DNA from: Candidatus Sungiibacteriota bacterium
GTDB lineage: Bacteria > Patescibacteriota > Minisyncoccia > Sungbacterales > HO2-52-23
Direction of reading: 5' to 3'
Length of the DNA: 32,541 nucleotides
Assembly: GCA_016181585.1 (NCBI GenBank)
Contig: JACOYX010000003.1
Location: 1-32,541, forward strand
Position numbers and translations under genes: made by a program. The notes under the pieces are model-generated. The model was not told where the DNA came from. It saw only the letters and a program-made list of their open reading frames with translations, and ran no database searches. This document shows positions 7,032 to 14,985 of the stretch, one piece after another (position 1 is the first letter of the stretch; every line of letters begins with the position of its first letter).

Positions 7032-8873
7032 ATGTGCGGAATTATCGGTTACATCGGAAGACAGCAGGCATTGCCTATTATTTTAGACGGCCTGAAAAAT
7101 ATGGAATACCGCGGATACGACTCCGCGGGGACTATTGTTGCGACACAGACCGGAATTTTTGCGGAAAAGGCGGTGGGAAAAATCGCGGCGCTGGGCGCGA
7201 AAGTGGGAGATCCCTCCAAAATTATCGGGTCGCTTGCGATTGGCCACACGCGCTGGGCGACGCATGGCGGAGTAACCGAACAGAACGCTCATCCACACGC
7301 CGACTGCGGAGAAAATTTGTGGCTTGTGCATAATGGTATTGTTGAAAACCATAAAGAGCTGAAAAAGGAATTGATTGAGGTTGGTCACGTTTTCAAATCA
7401 GAAACCGATACGGAAGTTCTTGTCCACTTAATAGAAGAAGCGCGAAAAAAACACCGTGAGCTTGAACTTGAAGATGTGCTGCGGATTAGCCTGCAGAAAG
7501 TGCGGGGAACGTACGGCATCGCAGTGATGGACCGCCGCGAGCCGCAAAAGCTTATTGCCGCGCGGAATTTCAGCCCGCTCCTTTTGGGAATCGGCGAAAA
7601 TGAATATTTCGTGGCGTCAGATGTTTCAGCGGTTATTAAATATACCCGCAGTATAGCGTACTTAAATGATGGAGAAATTGCGGTATTAACTCCGGAGGGT
7701 TTTAGTGTTTACGATTTTGACCGGAATTTGCAGACAAAGAAATTGCATGAGATAGAATGGTCGGCTGAAGAAGCGGAAAAAGGCGGATATTCGCACTTCA
7801 TGCTGAAAGAGATTTTTGAAGAACCGGAGGCGATTGAAAATTCGATGCGGGGAAGACTATTTCCGGAAACAGGCGAGGTTCGCCTTGCCGGGCTTGAAAA
7901 ATTCCGAGGTATTTTAAAAAACACGCGGCGTATTCTTATTTCGGCTTGCGGCACCGCCTATCTTGCGGGGGTTGCCGGCAAATATATGCTGGAGGAACAG
8001 GTGGGTATCCCCGCGGAGGCGGATGTGGCGTCTGAATTTCGCTATCGCAAGCCTGTCTTTTGTGAAGGGGATCTTTTTCTCGCGCTTTCGCAATCCGGAG
8101 AAACCGCTGATACGCTTGCCGCACTGCGTGAGGCGGTGGATAAAAAAATTCCGGCGCTTGGTATCGTAAATGTGGTCGGGTCTACGCTTGCGCGCGAAAC
8201 GGATGCGGGCATGTATCAGCACATCGGTCCGGAAATCGGTGTTGCCTCCACAAAGGCGTTTACCTCGCAAATCGCTTTACTTACTTTATTGACACTTTTT
8301 CTAAGGCAGGATCGCGGTATGGATGCGGTGGAAAGCAAACGCATTGCTGATGCGCTCGCAAAAATTCCTGACTTAATGCGAAGGATTCTTGAGAAAAGCG
8401 AATACATAAAAGAAATCGCAAAAAAATATTGCAAATATGAAAATTTTTTATATCTTGGCAGAAAGTACAATATGCCGGTAGCGCTTGAGGGTGCGTTGAA
8501 GCTGAAAGAAATTTCGTATGTGCACGCCGAAGGATACGGCGCGGGGGAAATGAAGCATGGCCCCATTGCCATGATTGACGGCAATTTCCCTTCGGTATTT
8601 ATCGCCCCACAGGACTCGGTGTATGAAAAAATGCTTTCGAATATTGAGGAAGTACGTGCGCGCAAAGGGCCTATTATTGCGGTTGCGACGGAAGGAGATA
8701 TGCGTATTCGTGAGCTTGCCGACGACGTACTATATATTCCCAAAACGCTGGAACTTTTGACTCCCCTCCTGACCGTTGTGCCGTTGCAACTTTTTGCATA
8801 TTACATCGGGGTTTTGCGCGGTCTCGATGTGGATAAGCCAAGAAATTTGGCAAAGTCGGTAACGGTGGAATGA
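7032..8873 (+). CDS. glmS: Glucosamine-6-phosphate synthase (glutamine-hydrolysing)
   Basis: It makes glucosamine-6-phosphate from fructose-6-phosphate and glutamine, the first committed step to UDP-GlcNAc and peptidoglycan. The protein has 613 aa, normal for the family. The N-terminus MCGIIGYIG exposes the catalytic Cys2 of the glutamine amidohydrolase domain (about 1-220), with HTRWATHGG and HNGIVENH motifs. Two SIS sugar isomerase domains follow (about 285-420 and 455-600), with SACGTAYLAG, SQSGETADT and ALKLKEISYVHAEGYGAGEMKHGP. The C-terminus PRNLAKSVTVE is the classical GlmS ending, so the gene is complete and uses TGA as stop. No Shine-Dalgarno is evident. The GlmU-like gene lies convergently downstream and yvcK beyond it, so three genes of amino-sugar supply are clustered. 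Confidence 0.97.
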   Translation: MCGIIGYIGRQQALPIILDGLKNMEYRGYDSAGTIVATQTGIFAEKAVGKIAALGAKVGDPSKIIGSLAIGHTRWATHGGVTEQNAHPHADCGENLWLVHNGIVENHKELKKELIEVGHVFKSETDTEVLVHLIEEARKKHRELELEDVLRISLQKVRGTYGIAVMDRREPQKLIAARNFSPLLLGIGENEYFVASDVSAVIKYTRSIAYLNDGEIAVLTPEGFSVYDFDRNLQTKKLHEIEWSAEEAEKGGYSHFMLKEIFEEPEAIENSMRGRLFPETGEVRLAGLEKFRGILKNTRRILISACGTAYLAGVAGKYMLEEQVGIPAEADVASEFRYRKPVFCEGDLFLALSQSGETADTLAALREAVDKKIPALGIVNVVGSTLARETDAGMYQHIGPEIGVASTKAFTSQIALLTLLTLFLRQDRGMDAVESKRIADALAKIPDLMRRILEKSEYIKEIAKKYCKYENFLYLGRKYNMPVALEGALKLKEISYVHAEGYGAGEMKHGPIAMIDGNFPSVFIAPQDSVYEKMLSNIEEVRARKGPIIAVATEGDMRIRELADDVLYIPKTLELLTPLLTVVPLQLFAYYIGVLRGLDVDKPRNLAKSVTVE

Positions 8874-8874
8874 A

Positions 8875-8897
8875 AAATCCCGCTTCCGGCGGGATTT
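8875..8897. terminator. Bidirectional terminator, glmS / GlmU-like gene
   Basis: A perfect 9-bp stem AAATCCCGC/GCGGGATTT with a 5-nt loop lies directly after the glmS stop and 3 bases from the stop of the convergent gene. A-runs and T-runs on the two sides suit both strands. Confidence 0.75.
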
Positions 8898-8900
8898 GGA

Positions 8901-9761
8901 TTAGGCGGCTTGCGTTTGTTTTATAAGAAGTATTTGCTTATCGAATTCCGCAAGCTGATTGGTTTGAAGCAATGTGATGAGCGGGCCACCGCCGGTAAGC
9001 GGGTGTTTAGAGCATAGGAAATGCTCAAGACTGACCCCAAAAATTTCTTTCAATAAGGCGATCCTTGCCGCGCCGAGCCGGAATAATTCGTATCCGCGGT
9101 CAGTGTGTTGCGGGAATTTATTGGCGCTTGTGTACATGTTGATAATGGGGAGCACGAGCGAGTGGGGCGGCACATCTTCTTTGATCAATGATCCTGCGCC
9201 AATAAAGGCAGATGTACCAATGGTTCGCGGGGCTACGATATTGGCGTTGATTCCGACCATGACCCCTTCGCCGATCAAGGTTTTCCATTTCTTTACACCG
9301 TCATAATTTCCGGTAATAGACCCTGCACTGAAATTTATATGATCCCCGCCATCGGTATCTCCTACATAGCAGTGGTGATTGGCGTTTGTATTCATGCCAA
9401 GATTTGAACGTTTTATTTGCGCAGTGAAACCGATATGCGAATTTTTACCAATGCTTGAATGTTGAATCAATGCATGCGGGCCTACGGTGGAGTTGTCTCC
9501 GATAATCGAATCTTCAATTATTGAGTACGAATCCATAGTTGTGTTCGGCCCGATCCAACATTTTCCGCGAATTTGTACTCCCGAATGTAACAATACGTTT
9601 TCTCCCATGCGTACATCCGGACCAATCAACACGCCCTCCTCGTTGGAGCATTGGATGGAGCGCAACCACAAAGGATTATCCTTTTTCACTCGCGATAAAC
9701 GCCACAGTTTAAATGGTAGCAACTTATCTTGATCTTGATAGTCTTGATAACGTATATTCAC
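8901..9761 (-). CDS. GlmU-like left-handed beta-helix acetyltransferase (no uridylyltransferase domain)
   Basis: The protein has 286 aa with a GTG start and a strong ribosome binding site (AAAAGGAG, 7-8 bases upstream). Residues about 40-205 are hexapeptide repeats of a left-handed beta-helix. They match the GlmU acetyltransferase half: NHHCYVGDTDGG aligns with the GlmU segment carrying the catalytic His, and GSITGNYDGVKKWKTLIG aligns with the acetyl-CoA/sugar-binding segment. The N-terminal pyrophosphorylase domain of GlmU is absent. After the helix come about 80 helical residues I do not recognise. By family it would acetylate glucosamine-1-phosphate, with a separate enzyme adding UMP; another sugar acceptor is possible. 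The location between glmS and yvcK supports a role in UDP-GlcNAc supply. Confidence 0.8.
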   Translation of the reverse strand: MNIRYQDYQDQDKLLPFKLWRLSRVKKDNPLWLRSIQCSNEEGVLIGPDVRMGENVLLHSGVQIRGKCWIGPNTTMDSYSIIEDSIIGDNSTVGPHALIQHSSIGKNSHIGFTAQIKRSNLGMNTNANHHCYVGDTDGGDHINFSAGSITGNYDGVKKWKTLIGEGVMVGINANIVAPRTIGTSAFIGAGSLIKEDVPPHSLVLPIINMYTSANKFPQHTDRGYELFRLGAARIALLKEIFGVSLEHFLCSKHPLTGGGPLITLLQTNQLAEFDKQILLIKQTQAA

Positions 9762-9799
9762 GAATTTTCTCCTTTTGAGACCATAAAAAGGGCTGGGGC

Positions 9800-9808
9800 T
9801 GTTATACT
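9800..9808 (+). promoter_or_regulatory. Probable yvcK promoter (extended -10)
   Basis: TGTTATACT is an extended -10 (TGn followed by TATACT), without a clear -35. Initiation near 9815 gives a leader of about 20 bases before GTG 9834. Confidence 0.45.
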
Positions 9809-9833
9809 ATAAACGAATCCTAAATACAAATTT

Positions 9834-10796
9834 GTGAACAACAATGGAGTGAGCAAAAAACAAGCGCGGGTAGTGGTGATCGGCGGCGGCACCGGAGTTT
9901 TTACGGTGCTCTCGGGACTGCGCAAATATCCTTTGGATCTGAATGCGGTGGTTACCATGGCCGATGACGGAGGTTCAACCGGTATTTTGCGGGAAGAATT
10001 CGGCATCCTTCCGCCCGGCGATGTGCGCCGCGCATTGGTGGCGCTTTCGTATGCGGACAACCGCATCCTTGCGGATCTTTTTAACTATCGTTTTGAGGAA
10101 GGAAGCTTGAAAGGGCATGCGTTTGGCAATTTAATGCTTACCGCGCTTGAACGGCTTTGCGGCGACTTTGGTGATGCGGTTTCAGAAGCGGCAAAAATTC
10201 TTGCGGTGCGGGGAAAAGTATTGCCGGTCACTTTGGCAAATGTGCGGCTTCATGCAATGCTCGAAGATGGAACCATGATACGGGGCGAGGAAAATATCGA
10301 CATTCCGAAGCACGATCCGCGCCTTAAAATTAAAAAAGTTTTTCTTGAGCCGAAGGCATCTATTCATCCGAAAGCCGAGCATGCGATTCTTCGCGCGGAT
10401 TTGATTGTTATAGGCCCCGGCGATCTTTACACAAGCATCATGCCGAATCTCGTGGTGGGCGGTATGCGGGAAACGCTTGCGCGCGCCAAAGGAAAAAAAG
10501 TATATGTGGTGAATATAATGACCAAATGGGGCGAGACAAACGGTTTTTTGGTGAATGATTTTATCAGAGTAATCGAATCGGAACTGGGGCATGGTGTTTT
10601 GGATTATGCAGTCATCAACACAAAACGGCCTTCCGCCAGCCGCTTTTACCGCTATGAAAAAGAATTTTCCGAATTTGTAATTCCAGGGGATTTGCCCCAG
10701 AGCCCAATGCCGGTATTCGGCGATTTTCTGCGGCGGCAGGGCTTCGTGCGCCACGATCCGGAAAAGCTTGCTTCAATACTGGTTTCTTTGTTATGA
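9834..10796 (+). CDS. yvcK: YvcK/GlmR family (CofD-like) UDP-GlcNAc-binding protein
   Basis: A 320-aa protein of the YvcK/CofD-like fold. Motifs in order: VVVIGGGTGVFTVLSGLR (nucleotide-binding loop), MADDGGSTGILREEFG, PPGDVRRALVAL, GNLMLTALE, and IGPGDLYTSIMPNLVVGGM, all typical of YvcK rather than of archaeal CofD. In Firmicutes, YvcK (GlmR) binds UDP-GlcNAc and stimulates GlmS, steering carbon into peptidoglycan. The neighbouring glmS and GlmU-like genes fit that role here, although direct control is inferred. The start is GTG at 9834; an in-frame GTG at 9849 (MSKKQARVVV) is an alternative, and neither has a strong ribosome binding site. It is divergent from the GlmU-like gene. Confidence 0.93.
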   Translation: MNNNGVSKKQARVVVIGGGTGVFTVLSGLRKYPLDLNAVVTMADDGGSTGILREEFGILPPGDVRRALVALSYADNRILADLFNYRFEEGSLKGHAFGNLMLTALERLCGDFGDAVSEAAKILAVRGKVLPVTLANVRLHAMLEDGTMIRGEENIDIPKHDPRLKIKKVFLEPKASIHPKAEHAILRADLIVIGPGDLYTSIMPNLVVGGMRETLARAKGKKVYVVNIMTKWGETNGFLVNDFIRVIESELGHGVLDYAVINTKRPSASRFYRYEKEFSEFVIPGDLPQSPMPVFGDFLRRQGFVRHDPEKLASILVSLL

Positions 10797-10896
10797 ATAT
10801 ATCAGCGAATAGCGATTTTTTTGCAAATTTATCCATGATTAGTTGGTTTTCTATTTATTCGTAAATTCGTGCCTGATTCGTTATTCGTTGATTGTT

Positions 10897-11535
10897 GTGG
10901 AAATCGGATTACTTCAAGAAACTACCAAGGCCTATCTGTTCATGCGCGCCGTTTCTCTTTTAAAAGACGGCGGTGTGGTGGTAGGTCCTTCGGACACGGT
11001 CTACGGCGTATACGCCGATGCGAGCAATGAGCGCGCGGTGGAGAAAATTTTTGCGCTGAAAAAGCGGCCTGCGGAAAAACCGTTTGGTGTTTTTGTGCGC
11101 GATATTGCGATGGCGCGCCGTTTTGCCTATGTTTCCGACGCAAAAGCCAAATTTCTTGAGCGCGTCTGGCCCGGTGCGGTGAGCGTCATTTTTCATCATA
11201 AAGAAAAACTTCCTGCAAAACTTACAGGGGAAAAAGATACAATTTCTCTTCGTATTCCGAACGATTCGTTTCTCTCGGTGCTACTAGCACAGTGTGATTT
11301 TCCGATTTTACAAACTTCTGCCAATATTGCAGGCATGCAGCCTGCAAAAACAATCGAAGAAGTAAAAAATTATTTCACCGATATCAAATATCAGCCGAAT
11401 CTTATGATTGACGGCGGGGATGGAAAAGAAAATCCTTCGGCGATCATTGATTTTACCGGAGCAAAACCTTTAATTACGCGGATGGGGGTGATAACGAAAA
11501 ATCAGCTTGACGAGTTGCTTAATGGTGTAGTATAA
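10897..11535 (+). CDS. tsaC: Threonylcarbamoyl-AMP synthase (YrdC/TsaC/Sua5 family)
   Basis: It makes threonylcarbamoyl-AMP from threonine, bicarbonate and ATP, for the t6A37 modification of ANN-decoding tRNAs. YrdC motifs are present: LLKDGGVVVGPSDTVYGVYA, KKRPAEKPFGVFV (the K-x-R-P loop), VWPGAVSVIF, ISLRIPND, LQTSANIAGMQPAKT (SAN motif) and NPSAIIDF. The C-terminal Sua5 domain is absent, so it is the short TsaC type. The longest frame opens at 10843, but GTG 10897 (MEIGLLQETTKAY) gives a normal length of 212 aa; ATG 10942 is another option, and no ribosome binding site decides. The stop codon overlaps the -10 box of the next gene's promoter. Confidence 0.9.
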   Translation: MEIGLLQETTKAYLFMRAVSLLKDGGVVVGPSDTVYGVYADASNERAVEKIFALKKRPAEKPFGVFVRDIAMARRFAYVSDAKAKFLERVWPGAVSVIFHHKEKLPAKLTGEKDTISLRIPNDSFLSVLLAQCDFPILQTSANIAGMQPAKTIEEVKNYFTDIKYQPNLMIDGGDGKENPSAIIDFTGAKPLITRMGVITKNQLDELLNGVV

Positions 11536-11536
11536 T
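11507..11536 (+). promoter_or_regulatory. Strong promoter for the 99-aa gene
   Basis: TTGACG, an 18-nt spacer, then a perfect TATAAT that overlaps the tsaC stop. Initiation near 11543 leaves a leader of about 35 bases with a Shine-Dalgarno before GTG 11578. This excludes ATG 11545 as the main start. Confidence 0.65.
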
Positions 11537-11577
11537 GTGCCACAATGGAATTTAGGTTAATTTTTATAGGGGGTGTT

Positions 11578-11877
11578 GTGTCTAAAGCTGATACAAAGGA
11601 AAAAGAACGAACAGAAGATAAGTTCCTTGCAAAATTTGATGGCGATAATCTTAAAAAATTAGATGCGTTAAGAGGAAAAATTGCCTCTATACTGAAACTA
11701 GGTGAGCTGCCTAGTAGAATTTTTGCTCTTACGGCGGTATTTCAAGTCGGGTGTCATGTGCTTGAAGAAGCAAGCCAAGGAAGAGACCGTTTGATGACAT
11801 ATGAATATGTCAAAAACGGTGATGTTTTTATTAGGGTTGAGGAATGGCTTCATGATTTGCGGATGAAAACAAGGTAA
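11578..11877 (+). CDS. Hypothetical protein, 99 aa
   Basis: I do not recognise this protein. I start it at GTG 11578 (MSKADTKEKERTEDKF) because AGGGGG ends 4 bases upstream and a strong promoter starts transcription near 11543. The first 25 residues are highly charged. The rest looks helical (LKKLDALRGKIASILKLGELPSRIFALTAVFQVGCHVLEEASQG), followed by a short YEYVKNGDVFIRVEEWLHDL segment. There is no signal peptide. It is monocistronic: its own promoter upstream and a 13-bp hairpin downstream. Confidence 0.7.
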   Translation: MSKADTKEKERTEDKFLAKFDGDNLKKLDALRGKIASILKLGELPSRIFALTAVFQVGCHVLEEASQGRDRLMTYEYVKNGDVFIRVEEWLHDLRMKTR

Positions 11878-11911
11878 TTTAATTGTATTTATGGAGGATT
11901 CTTTTGGTCTT

Positions 11912-11941
11912 TATCCAGTTATACAAAAGTATAACTGGATA
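11912..11941 (+). terminator. Perfect 13-bp AT-rich hairpin, possible terminator
   Basis: TATCCAGTTATAC and its exact complement flank a 4-nt AAAA loop, followed by TTAATTT. It lies 34 bases after the 99-aa gene and 40 before dcd. It may end that transcript, although the stem is unusually AT-rich and the T-run is poor, so it could instead be an operator for dcd. Confidence 0.45.
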
Positions 11942-11981
11942 TTAATTTGCGAAAAATCATTTAGCACGCTACCATATATGC

Positions 11982-12656
11982 ATGCTTCTCTCTCGCAACG
12001 CAATTTTAAGGAACATGAAAGCGGGGAATATTGTGATCGATCCCTTTGATGAGCGTAAACTCAAGACTACAAGCTATGATATTACGCTGGGTGAGTGGTG
12101 CTGGCGTGAGGGGCATCCTGAAGGCAGGGCAACACTGCATAATTTATACGATGAATACTCAAGCCGCAGAGTGTGGCAAGGGCCATACCAAGCGGAAGGG
12201 GCGCATGAAGTCGCTTCGCGCCTTAATGCGGAATTGCAGAATATAAAACCAAGCGACAAGATTATTATGTTGCGCCCTGGCGAGACTATTTTGGGGCATA
12301 CTGATGAATTTATAGGGGGCGTTAATAATGTGGTCGGCAAAATGTATGCGCGCTCTTCGCTGGGAAGAAATTTTGTGGAAGTTTGCAAAGACGCCGGGTG
12401 GGGCGACATTGGCTATTTTAATCGCTGGACGATGGAGATTACGAATAACTCGCAGTATTTTACTATTCCTTTGGTGGCGGGCAGGCGGATCGGGCAGATT
12501 GTTTTTTATGAAGTGGAGCCTCTTGATAATGTTCCTGATTATGTGGGTGAAGGAGGGAAATATCAGCAGTCGCAGAATATTGAGGAAGTGAAAAAGTCGT
12601 GGCATCCGGAGATGATGATTCCGAAAATGCATTTGGATTGGGAGGTGAAAATTTGA
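11982..12656 (+). CDS. dcd: dCTP deaminase family protein
   Basis: It belongs to the dUTPase/dCTP deaminase superfamily, which turns dCTP into dUTP (or dUMP in bifunctional forms) for thymidylate synthesis. The core motif YARSSLGRNFVEVCKDAGWGDIGYF matches the Dcd substrate loop (R-S-S-x-x-R). The Glu in WTMEITN aligns with the catalytic Glu of bacterial Dcd. PLVAGRRIGQIVFYEVEPL is the usual final strand. The protein has 224 aa, longer than typical Dcd (about 190), mostly through an insert at about 45-80 (HPEGRATLHNLYDEYSS and what follows). The usual AG-x-IDPG-x-xG is replaced by AGWGDIGYFNR, so substrate preference is uncertain. It starts at ATG 11982; no ribosome binding site is visible. 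Confidence 0.82.
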   Translation: MLLSRNAILRNMKAGNIVIDPFDERKLKTTSYDITLGEWCWREGHPEGRATLHNLYDEYSSRRVWQGPYQAEGAHEVASRLNAELQNIKPSDKIIMLRPGETILGHTDEFIGGVNNVVGKMYARSSLGRNFVEVCKDAGWGDIGYFNRWTMEITNNSQYFTIPLVAGRRIGQIVFYEVEPLDNVPDYVGEGGKYQQSQNIEEVKKSWHPEMMIPKMHLDWEVKI

Positions 12657-12681
12657 GTTTTTGTTATAGAGTTTTTGTGCT

Positions 12682-12885
12682 GCGGATGCAGTTACTTCAA
12701 TTTCAGACCCGACAAATTCCGCCAGCGCGGAATTTGCTAAGGGATTGGCGGATTTTTTCGCGAGTACGCGAAAACCATGCAAATCCCCGTTTCGCTTTCC
12801 GACAAGCGAAACCCGGGGCGGAATACCGCCCGTCAAAAGCACTGCTTTTGACCCAATTGTCTGAAATCGAAATAACTGCATCCGC
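12682..12885. repeat. 204-nt multi-hairpin element closed by a 27-bp stem
   Basis: The ends (12682-12708 and 12859-12885) are complementary at 25 of 27 positions. On the minus-strand RNA both mismatches would be G-U pairs. Between them lie successive hairpins: 12714-12735 (9 bp, 4-nt loop), 12755-12774 (8 bp, 4-nt loop), 12789-12812 (9 bp, 6-nt loop), 12816-12831 (6 bp, 4-nt loop, competing with an outer CCCC/GGGG pairing of the previous one) and 12832-12852 (9 bp, 3-nt loop). The result is a branched, clover-like fold filling most of the gap between dcd and glyA. It may be a miniature mobile element, a structured RNA or a regulatory leader of glyA. Minus-strand frames cross it, but I do not believe they are genes. 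Confidence 0.75.
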
Positions 12886-12945
12886 CTCGTGCTCCAATTC
12901 TTCATGAGGGGGGCGATGATGAGAAAGAGGAGGAAAGGGAAAAAC

Positions 12946-14208
12946 ATGGAAAAATTAAATCATCTCAAAAAAAGTGATTCGGAATTGGCTAAATTGGTTG
13001 AAATGGAAACAAGGCGCCAGCAAGAGACGCTTGATTTGATTCCTTCGGAAAACAGCGTATCGAATGCCGTGCGGGAGGCGGTGGGTTCGCGATTGATGAA
13101 TAAATATTCGGAGGGATATCCGGGAAAACGGTATTATGCGGGAAATGCGCTTATCGATGAAATAGAACTTTTGGCGATAGAACGCGCGCGAAATGTGTTT
13201 CATCTGGGAAAACAGTGGCATGTGAATGTCCAGCCGTATTCCGGTTCTCCAGCCAATATGGCGGTCTACATGGCGCTTTTGAACCCGGGAGATACGATCA
13301 TGGGCATGAGTTTGCCGTTTGGGGGGCACTTAACGCATGGGTGGAAAGTGAATTTTTCTGGAAAACTTTATCGCGCGGTGCAATACGAAGTGGGACGCGA
13401 CGGGTTTTTGGATTATGACGATATCGAAAAGCTTGCAAAAAAAGAAAAACCAAAAATCATAGTAGCGGGTGCTACGGCATATCCGCGGATGATCGAGTTT
13501 GAAAAGTTTGCAAAAATCGCGGAAGCGGTCGGAGCGTATTTTATGGTGGACATGGCGCATATTGCGGGACTTGTGGCATCAGGTGCGCATCCTTCGCCGT
13601 TTCCGCACGCGGATGTCGTGACTACTACCACGCATAAAACGCTTCGCGGTCCGCGCGGCGCGATTATTTTCGTCAACGCAAAATCGGAAACCGCAAAAAG
13701 AAATGGAATTGATATTGCATCGGCAATCGATAAAGCGGTATTTCCGGGTTTGCAAGGAGGTCCGCATGACAACCAAACTGCTGCGATAGCGGTTTGTCTC
13801 AAAGAAGCGGCGGCTCCGGAATTTAAAAAATACGGAAAACAAATTGTGAAGAATGCCAAAGCGCTTGCAAAAGAACTTCAACGGCTTGGGTTTGAACTCG
13901 TGTCCGGCGGCACGGATAATCACTTGATGTTAATTGATCTTACGAGTCTTGGAATTTCAGGAAAAGAAGCCCAGGATCATCTCGAAAAAGTTGGTATTGT
14001 GGTAAACAGAAACACTGTTCCTTTTGACACGCGCTCTCCTTTCGATCCTTCGGGAATCCGGCTTGGTACGCCTCTTCTTACTACGCGAGGCATGAAAGAA
14101 AAAGAAATGGAGATGGTGGCGGCGCTTATTCATGCCGCCTTGACAGGCGGTAATAAACACGATATCTCAAAGAAGGTAAAGGATATTTGCAGGAGGTTTG
14201 TTTTATGA
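12946..14208 (+). CDS. glyA: Serine hydroxymethyltransferase
   Basis: A PLP enzyme that converts serine and tetrahydrofolate to glycine and 5,10-methylene-THF. I start it at ATG 12946, with AGGAGG and AAGGGA just upstream, giving 420 aa, normal for bacterial GlyA; the frame also runs back to 12889. Motifs: LDLIPSENSVS, GYPGKRYYAGN, QPYSGSPANMAVYMALL, GMSLPFGGHLTHG, the PLP-lysine segment VTTTTHKTLRGPRG, FPGLQGGPHDN and IRLGTPLLTTRGM. The gene is complete. It overlaps the next gene by 4 bases (ATGA) and lies 0.9 kb before folD, which uses its methylene-THF. The folded 204-nt element lies directly upstream. Confidence 0.97.
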   Translation: MEKLNHLKKSDSELAKLVEMETRRQQETLDLIPSENSVSNAVREAVGSRLMNKYSEGYPGKRYYAGNALIDEIELLAIERARNVFHLGKQWHVNVQPYSGSPANMAVYMALLNPGDTIMGMSLPFGGHLTHGWKVNFSGKLYRAVQYEVGRDGFLDYDDIEKLAKKEKPKIIVAGATAYPRMIEFEKFAKIAEAVGAYFMVDMAHIAGLVASGAHPSPFPHADVVTTTTHKTLRGPRGAIIFVNAKSETAKRNGIDIASAIDKAVFPGLQGGPHDNQTAAIAVCLKEAAAPEFKKYGKQIVKNAKALAKELQRLGFELVSGGTDNHLMLIDLTSLGISGKEAQDHLEKVGIVVNRNTVPFDTRSPFDPSGIRLGTPLLTTRGMKEKEMEMVAALIHAALTGGNKHDISKKVKDICRRFVL

Positions 14209-14507
14209 AGCACGAAGTAGAAACGCCGAAAGAATGGGTTGTATTGCTGAAAAGATTTAATAAGTTTCTCTTTGTTATGCCTGATGGATTTGCGGTTCTT
14301 TTAAAAAAAGATGATGCAGGACTGATTAAAGGCGCCATTATCACGACGGCCATACGTTTTTCGCGGTTTATGGAAATGTTCGGAGATTTGGTAAACGCCG
14401 GGGACTATAGTATAGAAAATTGGAAGAGGCGCAACCAAGAAAAAGAATTTGGGATTGATGATGGTGTTTTTACCGCGTGGAGAAACGCAGGATGTTTGAC
14501 TGATTAA
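14205..14507 (+). CDS. Hypothetical protein, 100 aa
   Basis: Not recognised. The start ATG 14205 has AGGAGG at the right distance and overlaps the glyA stop as ATGA, so it is translationally coupled to glyA. The product is soluble. A beta-like first part, EWVVLLKRFNKFLFVMPDGFAVLLKKDD, is followed by helices and a charged segment (NWKRRNQEKEFGIDDG). The coupling says it is made with GlyA but does not show a related function. Confidence 0.75.
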   Translation: MKHEVETPKEWVVLLKRFNKFLFVMPDGFAVLLKKDDAGLIKGAIITTAIRFSRFMEMFGDLVNAGDYSIENWKRRNQEKEFGIDDGVFTAWRNAGCLTD

Positions 14508-14876
14508 ATGGAAGTTGCCATGAAAAGAGAAGTTTCAGAAGAAGGTAAGAAGGCGCTTGCTGAATGGGCAAAAATTCGCGATTACATCACTCCTTCGGTA
14601 ACGCTATTGTTTAACGAAAAAACGGTGGAGCATGCGATCGAAATTGCACTGACGGAAAAGATACAATTCAGTTTCGGGCGTTTTGGTACTTATAGTTTAG
14701 AAGTCCCCGCGGCAGTGGTGTGCGTTTTTTCTCATTTATCGCCAAGAATTGCAGGCAAAGATGAGAATGACACTGAAAGAGTTGAATCGATGGGGCGAGA
14801 AAGAAGAAAATTGGTTACTGCGGAAGAATCGATAGAGAAAATGAAAGGGTTGACGCAAAAGCGATTAAAGGGGTAG
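14508..14876 (+). CDS. Hypothetical protein, 122 aa
   Basis: Not recognised. The ATG at 14508 follows the previous stop codon without a gap. A second ATG at 14520 (MKREVSEEGKK) has GGAAG close upstream and may be the true start. The protein has a helical N-terminus, a central segment VEHAIEIALTEKIQFSFGRFGTYSLEV, and a long charged, probably coiled C-terminal helix (RVESMGRERRKLVTAEESIEKMKG). It is the last gene of the glyA operon; a terminator lies 70 bases downstream. Confidence 0.65.
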   Translation: MEVAMKREVSEEGKKALAEWAKIRDYITPSVTLLFNEKTVEHAIEIALTEKIQFSFGRFGTYSLEVPAAVVCVFSHLSPRIAGKDENDTERVESMGRERRKLVTAEESIEKMKGLTQKRLKG

Positions 14877-14947
14877 ACGCGTGAGCAAGCTGCGGCGGTA
14901 CGGCGCTTTTTGTCGGCAGCGTATTCGCCGGCAAGGGCGATTGCAAC

Positions 14948-14980
14948 AAAGGAAGCATTAGCTTCCTTTTTCTTTTTCTC
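14948..14980 (+). terminator. Terminator of the glyA operon
   Basis: A 9-bp stem AAAGGAAGC/GCTTCCTTT around ATTA is followed by a long T-rich tract. The 70 bases before it hold no gene I can support. Confidence 0.85.
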
Positions 14981-14985
14981 ATCGC

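Noticed and set aside
6901-7086. 61-aa frame between the small gene after leuS and glmS
   Set aside because: It overlaps the glmS start by 55 bases, has no good ribosome binding site and runs through a hairpin that looks like a terminator.
12703-12897. 64-aa minus-strand frame across the multi-hairpin element
   Set aside because: It is fully contained in the inverted-repeat structure, has no ribosome binding site, and its codons follow from the hairpins rather than from a protein pattern.
14881-14947. Possible small RNA or gene remnant after the glyA operon
   Set aside because: There are some GC-rich inverted bases, but no stable fold, frame or tRNA-like feature that I can support.
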